DNA of 64,000 nt. Origin: Capronia americana (taxonomy: Eukaryota; Ascomycota; Eurotiomycetes; Chaetothyriales; Herpotrichiellaceae). The translations under genes and the position numbers were made by a program. Every line of letters begins with the position of its first letter. Position 1 is the first letter of the stretch. Below the pieces are notes generated by a model. That model was given only the letters and a program-made list of their open reading frames with translations. It was not told where the DNA came from and ran no database searches. Below, piece by piece: positions 43,601 to 54,900 of the stretch. The stretch is from the NCBI GenBank assembly GCA_016110215.1, contig JADWQD010000029.1, forward strand, positions 1 to 64,000, in the 5' to 3' direction.

Positions 43601-44043
43601 TGTGGTAAGGATCAACCTCGTGTTCCTATACCAGTTGGGGGCGAGGCGAAATCCGACCACATCAAGGCTTTCGATGATGGCTTTCATATCGCCTGCTTCG
43701 TATCCGTGCCAAAGATGAGGCTGAGACAGCTTGAATGGAACATCGAGGAAGGTTACGAATACACAGGCTTCTTCTGGGTGACTTTTTCTGCGCGGAAGAG
43801 TTACTTACTGTAGCCTTGTTCCGACGGAGGACCCAAGCTTGAACACGCTATGCTCGTCCATTCCACATCTATACCGCCACCCTGTAATCAAACAAGAGAT
43901 GACTTTCAGGCCCGGGTGATGCATTTCGGCCATCTATTAAACCGGAAGCGCAATCACCATTTCTACCCGCCCCTGGCTGAGATGACACTCCGAATACAGA
44001 GATGATGCGGCATCGTCGTTTCGCGCTTTACCACCAAACCATC
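40687..44043. other. 3.3-kb stretch without a credible gene
   Basis: The longest gene-free interval of the window. ORFs up to 211 codons (41293-41928) overlap others on both strands, have erratic composition and no motif. A GGTAC-rich palindromic cluster lies at 42551-42572. No LTR, transposase, RT or RNA gene is recognised. It may be decayed accessory DNA, or a long regulatory region of the transcription factor. Confidence 0.4.
42559..42572. repeat. Perfect 14-bp palindrome in a GGTAC cluster
   Basis: CGTACCATGGTACG is a perfect palindrome. Its left arm also pairs with the GGTACG at 42551-42556, so three alternating GGTACG/CGTACC arms stand within 22 bp. Confidence 0.6.
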
Positions 44044-45806
44044 TCATAGCCTGGCTCCCTCCTTTCTCAGTCGTTCCCTCGTAACGTCTCTCAGCTGTCT
44101 TCTCAGGATCTTGCCTGATGGGTTCTTGGGGATCGCATCCATGAACTCAACGCCGCCTGCCAGCCTCTTGTAGCGGATCACCTTGCCCTCGACGAACTTC
44201 TTGACGTCGTCTTCCGTCAGCTTGCTCCCCTCCGGTCCTACCTGCCTCACTACAAATGCGCGAGGCTTCTCGTCTCCGTCTTCGGTGGGCATGCCGATCA
44301 CAGCGGCGTCAGCGATTCCGGGATGTTCCAACAACAATGCTTCCAGCTCGGCCGGTGCAACTTGGTTCCCCTTGACTTTGATCAACTCCTTCTTGCGGTC
44401 GACGATGAAGAACTTGCCGTCATCGTCCACGTACGCGATGTCGCCTGTCTTCAGCCACCCGTCCGGCGTCAAGGTCTCCTGCGTCGCCTTCGGGTTGCCC
44501 CAGTAGCCCTTCATGACGTTGGGTCCGCGAACCCATAGTTCACCCCGAGCAGCGGGGCCGCGCTCCGTGATCTCCGAGAGGCCATCTTCGGTCATGATCT
44601 TCGCTTCACAGTTGGCATTGGGTTCGCCGACGGCCTGGGTCAGAGAGGTCTCATTAGGATTCCACCCCAGAAGTGAGCAGGTACACCTGTTGATTAGGAA
44701 GTTAGTTCTGCAGAGTAGTCACCACAGGCAAGATTCGCGGTTCGCTCTTACTCGGTCATTCCCCAGCCTTGCTTAAAGTTCAGTCTGCTCCCTAACCGGC
44801 GCTCAACCTGTTCGGAGACGTCTCGACCTAACGGGGCTGCGCCGCATCCAACCTGTTCAACCGAGCTCAGGTCGTAGTTCTCCACTGCCGGATGCTTTGC
44901 CAGCAGGACGGCTATCGGTGGCACAAGCGTGTAGTCTGTGATTCGAAACTTCTGCGTGTATTCCAGGAAGAGGATGAAGTCGAACTTCGGCATGACGTAG
45001 ACCGGGATTTGGCGGTTGAAGGCTTGTGCGATATAGAATGTCTGTCCGTACGCGTGGTAAAGGGGTAGGAAACACAGCCACGACGCCCGGGCCGTGCGTT
45101 CCTCGTGGTTCGGGAGGAGTTTGCCCATTTCCTGAACCTGGATCATGTTGGAAATGTAGTTCTTGTGAGTGATCTCCACGCCCTTGGGAACCCCAGTCGT
45201 GCCGCTGGAGTAATTCAACGCCAGCGTGGTGTCACACTCCCCGGGGCCAGTGAGATCGTCCCATCGAAAGCCCTTGGCGTCCTCGGCTGGGGCGACCAGG
45301 TCCGCCCAGTACCTGCAGCCCTTCTGCCCTTGAGTTTCGCCATCGTATATCTTGGCGTTGTACACGAAGACTCGTTCCGCAGGATCGAGACCAGCCAAGC
45401 GGGCAGCTTCGATTCCTGTATCGAGGGAACCCTCGGAACACAGCAGATACGTCGCGCCGCTGTCCTTCAACTGATGAGCCAGCTCCCGTGCGACGAAAGT
45501 CGGATTGGCGCCCGTGAATATCCCGCCCGCACAGAGAACGCCCATGAAGACCACGGGGACGAAGAGATCATTGCCGCTGAACAGGAGGACTCGATCTCCC
45601 TTCCTGAAATGCTTGGACCGCTGAAGACCGAGAGCAAACCGCTGAGCCCATAACCGGAACTGGTCTCGCGTGAGATAGTGCGTGTCCGGCCTCGCCGCCT
45701 CTGAAAACGCCCGTTTGGAGCCAAGTGGTGCATCGGGAGACTTGAATAGGAACGTCTGGAGCGAGCAGTCCGGTATGGGAACGGACCAGCGTGACTGGTA
45801 CGGCAT
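44044..45806 (-). CDS. 4-coumarate-CoA-ligase-like acyl-CoA synthetase, probably peroxisomal
   Basis: Two exons, 45806-44752 and 44686-44044, with a 65-bp intron (donor GTAAGA, acceptor CAACAG), give 565 residues. The splice joins WGMTE to CTCSLLGWNPNET, as in fungal 4CL-like enzymes. The adenylation P-loop is LNYSSGTTGVPKGVEITHKN, the A5 motif is QGWGMTE, the A7/A8 hinge is GWLKTGDIAYVDDDGKFFIVDRKKELIKVKG, and the A10 catalytic lysine is in PKNPSGKILRRQL. The enzyme activates a carboxylic acid to its acyl-AMP and then its CoA thioester. The last three residues, Ala-Arg-Leu, fit the peroxisomal PTS1 consensus, so import into peroxisomes is likely (inference). The substrate (aromatic or fatty acid) is not evident. 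Confidence 0.95.
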
Positions 45807-46477
45807 AGCGAAGGAGATCGGAGAAGTCTACCGGGGATGATGTACGGTGACGACCGGGGACGGTGAATGACCGAGGCGGAAACCGAAAACCTCAGTTAGG
45901 GACCAAGTCGATGCGGTTGAGACGGCGTGCGGTCACAATCCGAGAAAAGCCAGACCCAGCGACATGAAGACAACTCCAGAATCGATCCCCGACTTTTTAT
46001 ACTCACCTGGCTTATCCAGCGGCTCGCCGTTACCGAGTGGGATGGGCATTGCGGATTCGCAGCACCATCTATCAAATCTGCCGAGGCTCATCTGGACACA
46101 ACGACCCTCCCATAGGATACGGCAAGACCAACTAAACTTGAAGGAGGCTCCTGACAGCATCCCACGTTACTGGTTGCGCCGTTTGCAGGGCTTTTTCCAT
46201 TGCGTGGGCGACGCAGCTTATCCCAGCGAGGCAGCTAGATACCCGCTAATGAAACAATGAGGGGCTCAGCCAAGTTACCGAGGCTGGCTAGAAAGCATTG
46301 CGAGGACTGCCGGAAAGGGAGGCTGCTTATGCTTATATGGTATAATTATTTGTACAATGACACGACCGAGGAGTCGTTCCAAGTGTGAAATCTGAACGCC
46401 GCACGCCAGAGCCCGTCATTTGCCAAACCTCCAGTTTGTAGAGTTACAGGCTCTCGATTGCAACCAATTCTCGACAC
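45807..46477. other. Intergenic, promoter of the 4CL-like gene
   Basis: 671 bp between two genes on the minus strand. It contains a TATA box for the 4CL-like gene. A 75-codon minus-strand ORF with a hydrophobic end (45933-46160) overlaps that TATA box and is probably not coding. Confidence 0.45.
45994..46001 (-). promoter_or_regulatory. TATA box of the 4CL-like gene
   Basis: TATAAAAA on the minus strand, about 190 bp before the ATG at 45806. Confidence 0.5.
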
Positions 46478-47435
46478 TCAAGCCTCGTAATTTGCGCCGG
46501 GAGCGAGTCCATGTTTCTCATACAGCTCCTCTGGCCTCCTTCCCAACCGCCCAGCGCTGCTCCTCAATTTGCCGCTCCTGGCGTCGATCAGAGGCGAGAT
46601 ATACTGGTCCTCGACCGTACCCCCAACCATCTTGTCGCCCTTTCTTAGATAGCTGGTCGCGCCTAGTAACGTGGGCTGGAAGTTGACGTAGATGGCCTCC
46701 CAGTGCTTAGAGCTCACCTCCCAGATCTCATGGTTGATGCCAATGTGGTCGTTCTCCTTGAGGGTCCTATTCCACCAATCCCACGCCTCCTTGTGAAAGT
46801 CGCCGTACGCAAATTTATGGACGTCTTCCGCTGACCTCCAGTAACTGAGGAACAATGTCTCGGTTGCCCCGTTCTTGTCCTGGTTGGTCCACGAGGAGCC
46901 TCCATAGAAGCCAGCGTTGGTGTTGTCCTTCTCCAGGAGCTTGATCATTTCATTCAGATAATCACCGATTGCCTTGACGTTGGGGGCGAATATTCCCAAC
47001 GGATGGTTGACTTTGGCACCTAACAGAAACACCACGACTTGCTCCTGCGATGCTTCCTCGTGGAATGTACCGTCCTCGTCTGGAACCTGGGGTGACGTGC
47101 GGTGCAAGATAGCATCATCCAGATAATGGTTTCTTTTCCAACCGTACGTAATGGCCAGAGTCCCCGCAAGACGTGCACCGAGGATGAGAAGCGACGGAAG
47201 AACGGCGTAAAATCGAGGAATGATGAAAACCACAAGTGACTGCAACAATGCCCCTAGGAGAATCCAAGTCGACAGGGAGAAGTTTTCCCGAAGAGCCTTG
47301 GAGACAGTCAGTGCTTGAAATGCGAACCACGGGGAAGGGGAGAATTACATAGACAAGTCTTCGATTCGCGCTGGGCCAATTGGCTTGCGCTCGTGGCGGC
47401 TTTGTGGATGGAGCAAGGAGCGACTTGAATGCCAT
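46478..47435 (-). CDS. Af470-like (DUF4188) membrane monooxygenase
   Basis: Two exons, 47435-47349 and 47296-46478, with a 52-bp intron (donor GTAATT, branch CTGAC, acceptor CCAAG, phase 0), give 301 residues. Two adjacent hydrophobic segments lie at about 38-75 (STWILLGALLQSLVVFIIP and LPSLLILGARLAGTLAITYG), so it is probably membrane-anchored. The soluble part has the pattern of the monooxygenase Af470-like family (PF13826): VVVFLLGAKVNHPLGIFAP, GFYGGSSWTNQDKNGATETLFLSYWRS, EDVHKFAYGDFHKEAWDWWN and GINHEIWEV. The best-known relative, in the A. fumigatus fumagillin cluster, is an ABM-type oxygenase. It lies in the same orientation as the 4CL-like gene, 671 bp upstream of it, which would suit a small accessory metabolic group. 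Confidence 0.85.
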
Positions 47436-48637
47436 TGAGCTCGGTAACGTGAGTGTCGCTACAGTAGGTGATGAGGGTTCCGTGTGTTTTGATCGAGATT
47501 CGCTACGTTGGGGTTTGTCGTGACAGGATGTGAAATACTAAGACATCCTCAAGAGGGTAGAAGAACGTGCCCGACTTTATATCAAGCAAGGCCAAACAGT
47601 CTCTCTTACCGGTTGCATCATGCGTACTTCATCTTGCGGACGCAAAGGCTCTCAGTTGCAATGGCTAGCGTAAACCAGCCGGGAATTGATGATGGCCCCA
47701 GGGTTGTAACTTGTAAGCACCTACATAGGCGCAGGAATTGTAACCTCAGCGATTGGTTGAGCGTTGCCCAAGAGCAGGGCGAAGCTGGCTCGAAAGGACA
47801 TCGTCCAAGTAGGCACGGCTCTTGTTCATCCGCTACAAGTCGCATCGCAAGCTGAAACCCAACGGAGAAGCGTGACAGGTAAGAATTCAAGACTTTAAGG
47901 CCGTAAAGAAAGTGCGGAGTACACTGGGCCACCCAGCGGCGAATGTCCTTAGGTCCTTGTGTCAGCGAACCCCCGCAATTTGTTGTGCAGAATTTGAGCC
48001 GTCGGGTCAGCATCTACCTCGTGTTCGGCCGTACGACCAGTCAATGGATTCATCGGGACAGCCATATTCGCCCCTCCCAGGATAGTAGCTCCTCCGTACC
48101 CCTAGATACCGGCCTGAATGCGCCCAATATTTTCGCATGTACGAACAAAGTCTACGCGGCGATGAAAGAACCGCGGAACAGAGCATGAAGACAAGTACCT
48201 CGAGGCTAATACGTTTGAATCGTGAGATACGACTGAGCAGATCGTGTTGCGCGTGGGAGGAAGTAGTCAGTCGACAAAAAGACCAATGTCTCCCGCACGC
48301 CTATGGGCAGAGGCAAGCCACCGCTGTGGTAAAATAATCTTGCGAAGCAACCCGGAAAGCACATCCGGAAGTGTGGGCATCTGAAACAAGTCAAATCCTG
48401 ATTGTGCATCTATATGTTCGGAACGGACGCTGGCGAACGAGGACTTGCTCGCAGTTAGTTGCGTCCTCGCTCTTCGTCTCCCTCGATGCCCGGTATTCTA
48501 TCATTACTCCGTACCTGTCTTTGGTTTCTGTTTCGTCAGTTCAGTAACGCGTCGCTTCAGCCCCAAATAACCTATGCAGTAATGCAAGCAATGCTAGGGA
48601 CCATAATCTTCTCACAACGATTCGGATTGGCCACCCC
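47436..48637. other. Intergenic, monooxygenase promoter
   Basis: 1.2 kb without a credible gene. Two GGAGTA words lie here, GCGGAGTACACTGG near 47912 and TTACTCCGTACC near 48503. A 131-codon minus-strand ORF at 47618-48013 shows no motif. Confidence 0.4.
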
Positions 48638-50130
48638 TCATGAAGTTGAGGACTTTGACCTTTTCGCAGGAGGGAGGCCCAGTCCGTTTGAGTTGCGGAA
48701 GAATAGCACACCAGCCTTGTCACCAGTCGCTCCCTCCATCGGTTCGACCCAGGCGCACCATCTCATGGATTTCCATAAGCTCTTGATGAAGCCAATTGAG
48801 CCATCCTTGACATCACTGCGGTAGTGACGACCCATGACCTTCTTGATCGCCTCACTCGCCTCGTCCGCGTTGTAGAACGGAATGGTGCTGACATAGTGGT
48901 GCAGGACATGGGTCTCGATGATCCCGTGCAGCAATTGACGGCCGATGAAGCCGAATTCCCTGTCGATCGTGGCCGCCGCTCCACGAGTATACGTCCACGT
49001 CTCAGGAGTGTAGTGGGGCAGAGATGGATCGGTGTGCTGCAGATAAGTGATCGCAACTATTCACCTTGTCAGCAAAAGAGATCAGAAACATATCTCGGGG
49101 CCGTCAAGAACTTACCCAACCAGTGGTTCACCCAAAGATATGGAGCGAAATACCACAGGAACAAGTTGGCGAAGCCATAACTCTTACCGATCGAGTAGAG
49201 GATGCTGCCTGTGACCAGGAGACCCAGGTCACTCAGGACAATCAGCTTCGCATCCTTTGCTTCGTACAGGGGACTGCGGGGGTCGAAATGGTTGACACCG
49301 CCTCCGATGCCGTTGTGCTTGCCAACACCACGGCCCTCACGTTGAACCTCGTGCTTGTTGTGGCCGGTGACATTGGTGAAGAGGTACATTGGCCAGCCGA
49401 AGAGTTGCTGGCTGATAAGATGAACTGCTGTGGCGAGAGGGGTCTCCTCAGTAAGCTCATCCAGCTGGTGAAGCAGGTAGCTTCTGCGAGAGCAAAATTG
49501 CTCCTTCGTCTTCGGGACAAATACCATGTCTCGCTCCATGTGGCCAGTGGCCTTGTGGTGCTTGCCGTGAGAGATTTTCCAGGAGAAATATGGTACCAAA
49601 AGCGAGGTGTGGCAGAGGAAGCCAACAGTATCGTTCAGGACTTTGCTGGGTGAGAAGGACTGGTGACCGCACTCATGAGCCAATACCCAGAGACCCGTGC
49701 CAAAAAGACCCTGCACAAAGGTATAGAAAAACCAAAGAACAGCTCTGACGGGCGCAGATGGGACGTTCTCCGGTGTCAGAAAGCGATTGAAGAGGTAGAA
49801 GGTGACGGCCAGGGAGACCACGTCCCTAGCGACATAGTAGAGACCAGTGGCGGCAGATCGCTCGAAACAGTGCTTGGGGATGGCCCTGTGGATATCGCCA
49901 ATGGTATAATCAGGGACCTCGAAAGGGTTGCCATATGTGTCAACCAGCTGCTTCTCTTCAGGAGCCTGTTTCGGAGAGACGTCTTCTGATGCGAGGGAGG
50001 ACAATGAGGTGGAGGATGGAGAGGATCTCGGGCTATCGAGAGGGGAGATGTTGGCGGACGAGGCGGGGGTGGAATCGGTGGTGACCATTCGACGGAGGGC
50101 TGCCTCGGCAGGCAAAGCGGTGGTAGTCAT
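48638..50130 (-). CDS. Delta-12 fatty acid desaturase (oleate desaturase)
   Basis: Two exons, 50130-49116 and 49056-48638, with a 59-bp intron (donor GTAAGT, branch GCTGAC, acceptor GAATAG), give 477 residues. All three di-iron histidine boxes are present: HECGH (152-156), HGKHH (188-192) and HVLHH (388-392, in exon 2). Hydrophobic spans flank them (WFFYTFVQGLFGTGLWVLA; LIVLSDLGLLVTGSILYSI; FANLFLWYFAPYLWV). The N-terminal about 60 residues are Ser/Pro-rich and disordered. The C-terminus WCAWVEPMEG ... GVLFFRNSNGLGLPPAK is typical of fungal OdeA/Fad2 enzymes, which convert oleate to linoleate in ER phospholipids using cytochrome b5. A delta-12/delta-15 bifunctional enzyme cannot be excluded. 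Confidence 0.96.
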
Positions 50131-51910
50131 GGTCTACTCAGCGGTAGAGGAGAGACTGATATGTGCTTGAGTGGTTGAGCTGGAGGGAGTGGGAGGAAGG
50201 CGACGATTGTGTCTGCGAAACAGTGATGGGGGCTGAAGCTTGAGAATACCGCTGGGCCAGATCAAGAAGAGGAAGGGTTTCTCAGCTCGAGGAAGATAAA
50301 TGATATTGCATGGCCACGGTGCTTTTAGGGCAGAGCAAACTGTGAGCAATCGGTCACGGTTTCCCTATTGTAGAAATGAACGGCCAGCAAGTGGTGCAAA
50401 GGGCAGGGCGGTGGAGAGTGTGGGCTGTCGGCAGGTGATTTTTTTTGGCACGGGTGGGAAAAGCGCATGTTCTCAACAAACTTGAAGTCCCTCCAAGCTA
50501 GCGCGGCAAGGGCAAAACTCAGCTAAAACCAGGGCCCGGCCAAAGAGCTGCAAGCAGCTCCCTGGGCGGTGAGGGAGGGACGATTTACAGCCGGGGCATC
50601 TAGGCCGAGGATCGCCCAGAGATGGAGAATGCAAAACTAGGGCACAAACACGTTAGTCCGGCGCGACTCATTAGCGGGAATCGGCACACTACACAGTACA
50701 AGTACGAATGAGTACCAAGCAGGTGAGCTGGCTCGCTGGGTAAGTATTGAGTATTGATGTTGAGCTTCCATTCCACTGAATAATGTAGGCGGCTACAGTA
50801 TTCAAAGTGTACCTATGAACTACTCGGAGTGAGCCAATAAAATGGAAAAATGGAAAGATGAAACCGAGGTTACTCAATCTGAGTCTTTACTAGGTAAAAC
50901 TGTGTTGGGATCATGTAACGACTCCTACTGCCAAAGTCACCCTGTTTGAGGGTTGAGGGTTTAGTGCACTCGAAGGGCGAGTGATCAGCAGACACACCAA
51001 GAAGGACTCTTCTTGTACGGAGTACGAGTACCTCGAAGCTGAAGATCCCCGTGGCACGACAGCGAGCGTGACCTTTGGCCCACCGGTTTTTTTTTGTTGA
51101 CCGTGTTCTGATCGTGACCTTTCCCAAGCCTAGGCCGCACCATCCACAATGGGTCTCCCAGACTACTCCAGCAGACACGTCCAGTCCGGAGCAAGCGGTA
51201 TGATGTGCATAAGCCACTGTCAGCTGGGGAAGCTGAAAGGACGGGTGCTGCTTGCCCTTTCGAGCACATGCTCATTCCCGCCGACATGATTGCTGACAAC
51301 CTACGAGTGCGTTTCGCCAGCAGATCCAGGGCCAAATTGCATGTGCGAGACGTGCAAGCTTCACGTGCTATTGAGGACGACTCTCCCAACATCTTTCGCG
51401 TTCGGTGAAATGGAGAAGACCGAGGCATAGAGCACGGCGGTGATCGAGTCTAAGCCAGGGTCCGCTTAACATCCCACTCAGCCAGGCAGTCACGTAGTGA
51501 GAGGCTCGGCCTGTTGTCCTGTGTTATGCAGGGCGAAATCGGAGCTCCACGAAAACGGTTTTGTTGGGGAGCTGAGACTTGAGGCTAACCTTCCTCGACC
51601 TTTTGCTGATGCTCCAAAGGGCCCCAGCGTGGCAGTCTCGGCGATGGCGTCACCCACAGTAGGGACAGCATCAAGCTCATTGCGGTTAGGCAACCGGTTC
51701 GTGCCGCCGAAGGGATCTCCAACTGGTTCGAGAACCGCAGCTCAAGGTTTCTGGAACAGCCGATAGCGAGATCGTTCCTGGCGCTTTGTGTCACTGTACA
51801 TCCTCAGCGATCTCAAGTGCGATGCGGCTCAAAATCTTCTGGCGAGATTTTGGGCTCCAGGATGCCGCCGTGGCGGTCAAGAGCAGATTTGGTAGCTCGA
51901 TATCCGCCAC
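50131..51910. other. 1.8-kb intergenic region, desaturase promoter
   Basis: No gene seen. It is rich in GTAC words: 50697-50717 and 51015-51032 (GTACGGAGTACGAGTACC), whose right part resembles the palindrome at 17273-17290. T-runs occur near 50442 and 51087. The right end is the 3' region of TRS130. Confidence 0.45.
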
Positions 51911-54900
51911 TCAGCCGACGCCTCCACGGCTCTCACTTGCTATTAATCTCCCTGTGCCATCATCCGGTATTGCTCCGAACACATCCACGGTAGTGCTCCG
52001 CAAATCTGGGGTAACCAGGACACTTCGGCCGTGAGTCGGGTTTTGCAAATCGCTCACCACATCTACCCATTCGTCTTTGTCACTGTTCGCGGCTCGCTTG
52101 CGACATCGTACCGTGATTGTAGGGATCAGGAGGTGGCCGATGTGCTGCGGAAACATGACAAGCGGCATGCGGGTAGGCTGTTGGGTCAACCGCACATTGC
52201 CTTTGCGTCTCCCACCAAGCAACCAGGAATCAGAAGGGGCGACAATCTCAAATGATCCTTCCAGTTCAAAGTCTACCTTGTCTTCAACTGTTATCACAAG
52301 TTCAGCCATGATCGGCTGGCCAACCGCAGCGGTCGATTTTGTCGTGGTCGATAAATTGAGGTTCAAAGACGCCAGAACCAAAATTGGCCTCTGTGGGACG
52401 TCAACAAACAATCTGAGCTGTCGCTGAGGTACTTTTGAGGCCGAGAACTTGATGCGTGGCGTTCGAGAATGCCAGTCTCGGAGCCAATTTTCGATGTTTG
52501 CTCTCGTATCTTTGTTGAATGCACACAAGACCGATGGCCATTCCATGTCCTCCATCTTCCAGACCTCAAACTCCTGCAACAACCCAGCTACCTCCACGTC
52601 CTGTTCTGTCCATGTAGATCGAACTCGCTCCACCAAATGCGACGCTAAGAGTCTGGCTGCAAAAGCGTGATCTGTCCGAAGAAGCTCATGGGTGAAGTGG
52701 GTCTCGAGAATGGCGAAAATCACGCCATCGAGAGATTGAAAGTCAACGATGAGCGTCATTCTGCCAACAGTGCCTCTAGCATCGTTGCGCTTTGGGATTA
52801 GCCGTACAGTCCAGTTGGCGGGATGTTTCGGAAACACCACAAACGGCTCATCAAAGCTGCCTCCAGTCACCAGGCGATAGAATTCGTTTTCCTCCAGCCT
52901 GCAACCAATGAGACGCAAAGGCACCATTGTCGAAGGACTTATGGTGAATTTGGAGTACGTGAAGTCTCTGCGGAAAACATCTTGCACATTGACCGTGACA
53001 GGTAGAATGACCTTGACAGAGAGCGTGTCATAGAATGTGAAGGTCCCTTCGTCAGTCTCGTAGTTTGCTTCGATGCGCAGTGTCACAGCTGGCTCGGACG
53101 CCATTTCCATGCTGTAGGGTATTTCCACATCCGTAACTGACTCTGGGCCTAGATCATTCATGATTATCAGCAACGCATCGCCCTCCCGTGCTGTTGATAG
53201 ACAGACAGACTTCCGTCGCCCGTCTACTAGCTTTGAATCATGGATGTTGAGTCTCAACCCGGCTGTGGCTGTCCGCAGGCGGAGTTTGCACTGCTTGACG
53301 TTGTTGTAACCCGGCCTGACTTGAAGCAACAGCCGCCGTGCCTCAGCCAGATGTATAATCGGAAAAGGATATATTTTGACGCCGAAATTTCGGTGGCTGG
53401 GATAGACCAGGAGCGGCACCACAGCTGAGAGAGGATTGGAACTTTCCTCAGACCGGGCCGATTCATCGTCCTGCCCTGACTTGAAACGGTGCAATAGTCT
53501 GAGATTCCCAATGGACAGTTCAACATCATCAGGAACATACCAGCCTTGAGTGGAGACAGGAGTTTCCAGAGTTACAGTCGTGCTTGCAGCAGTGATAGCC
53601 ACCTCCTCCCTCAAGGTAAGCACAATAAACCGAGGTTCACTGCCATCCTTGGTGACCAATCGCAATTTGATTTCCTTGATAGGAGGAGTGCATATGCCGG
53701 GCAAACAGCTTATGTCAATTGAAGCGGAGAAACCATCTCTGCGCTCTAACGGGGAAATAGTCCTCGAAACGTTAGCGATATGAAACAATGATGCCGCTGG
53801 AAGCGTGGTGGCCGGGATCGTCGGCAAGACCCGAAATAATTCATCGATGTAAAATTGGTTCAAAGCTGATGATGGATTCCTTGACACCTTGCTGTGTGGC
53901 TGACTTGTGGAGTGCAGACATGATATCAGACACTTTGCGTACTCGCTCGGTCTTTCCAGATTCCGCAGACAATCGGCATAGATGCGCAGTAGATAGCCTT
54001 CCGACACCCGGTAGGAGAACCGGGGCAGTGGACCAATGATACTGTGAAGGTACCGAGCTGCGATAACGTAATTTCCTTGCGAGTATTCCATGGCTACCAA
54101 ATCGGTTAATATCTGTTGCGATGTAGCCGCCTTATTGCCCACCCCAGAAAGGGCCCGGTAAGAGAATGTAGACAGGATGAGGTAGAGGTTGGTAAATGAC
54201 CGCTTGGATGACCCTGCTGCTTTCAAAGTGGTCGAATCCAACCCTGCGAGCACCTCAGTAGAGGAAAGCCGATCGTCCATCTCCTCGGGACTGGGCTCGC
54301 CATTGGGGACGCAGGTCGTGCCATGACTGTCAAGGCTCGAGGCCAGTTGTGTCATGTTCACGACCCATGGTTTCGTCGCCTCAAGATTCTCCAGTAAGTG
54401 TCTAGCCATTAGTGCAAGCTTTGAAATCCACAAAGCAAGGCGTCGAAAGCCAGGATGTGCCGTGGTGGATTGTCTGTAGCTTGTGCCATTGGGCATAATC
54501 GAGTTTCTCTTGGCACGCTCCTGAGAGCGCTCGCGCGAAGGGGAACGCTCCGGACCAAGGGACATGCGCGACGAGCTCGCGGCGAACTCAGGAAGGTGCC
54601 GCCCGAGGTCAGAATCTGCATTCTGAGAGAGCTCGACAGCGTCCAGAGAAAGAGCTTGAGTATCATGTTCATCGTCAAGACCGAGTGCTGGCATGACCTG
54701 CGTCAAGATTTGCATAGCAGCGCGCCACTGCCAAGTGCAAACGATATTGCCAGTAATTGTACGCTGGTTGTGCAGCTCCTCCTCACTCAACCCCTCCTGC
54801 CCGCCCCAGGCATGGTAGAGCTCAAAGCGAAGGGTCCGCCCAGCCAGACTGATGAACTGGGTAGCTCGCTCCACCAAATCAGCAAGTATGACCGGATCGA

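Noticed and set aside
45933..46160. Small minus-strand ORF with a hydrophobic C-terminus
   Set aside because: It contains the TATA box of the 4CL-like gene, starts without an ATG at its 5' end, and I found no splice model leading to a credible membrane protein.
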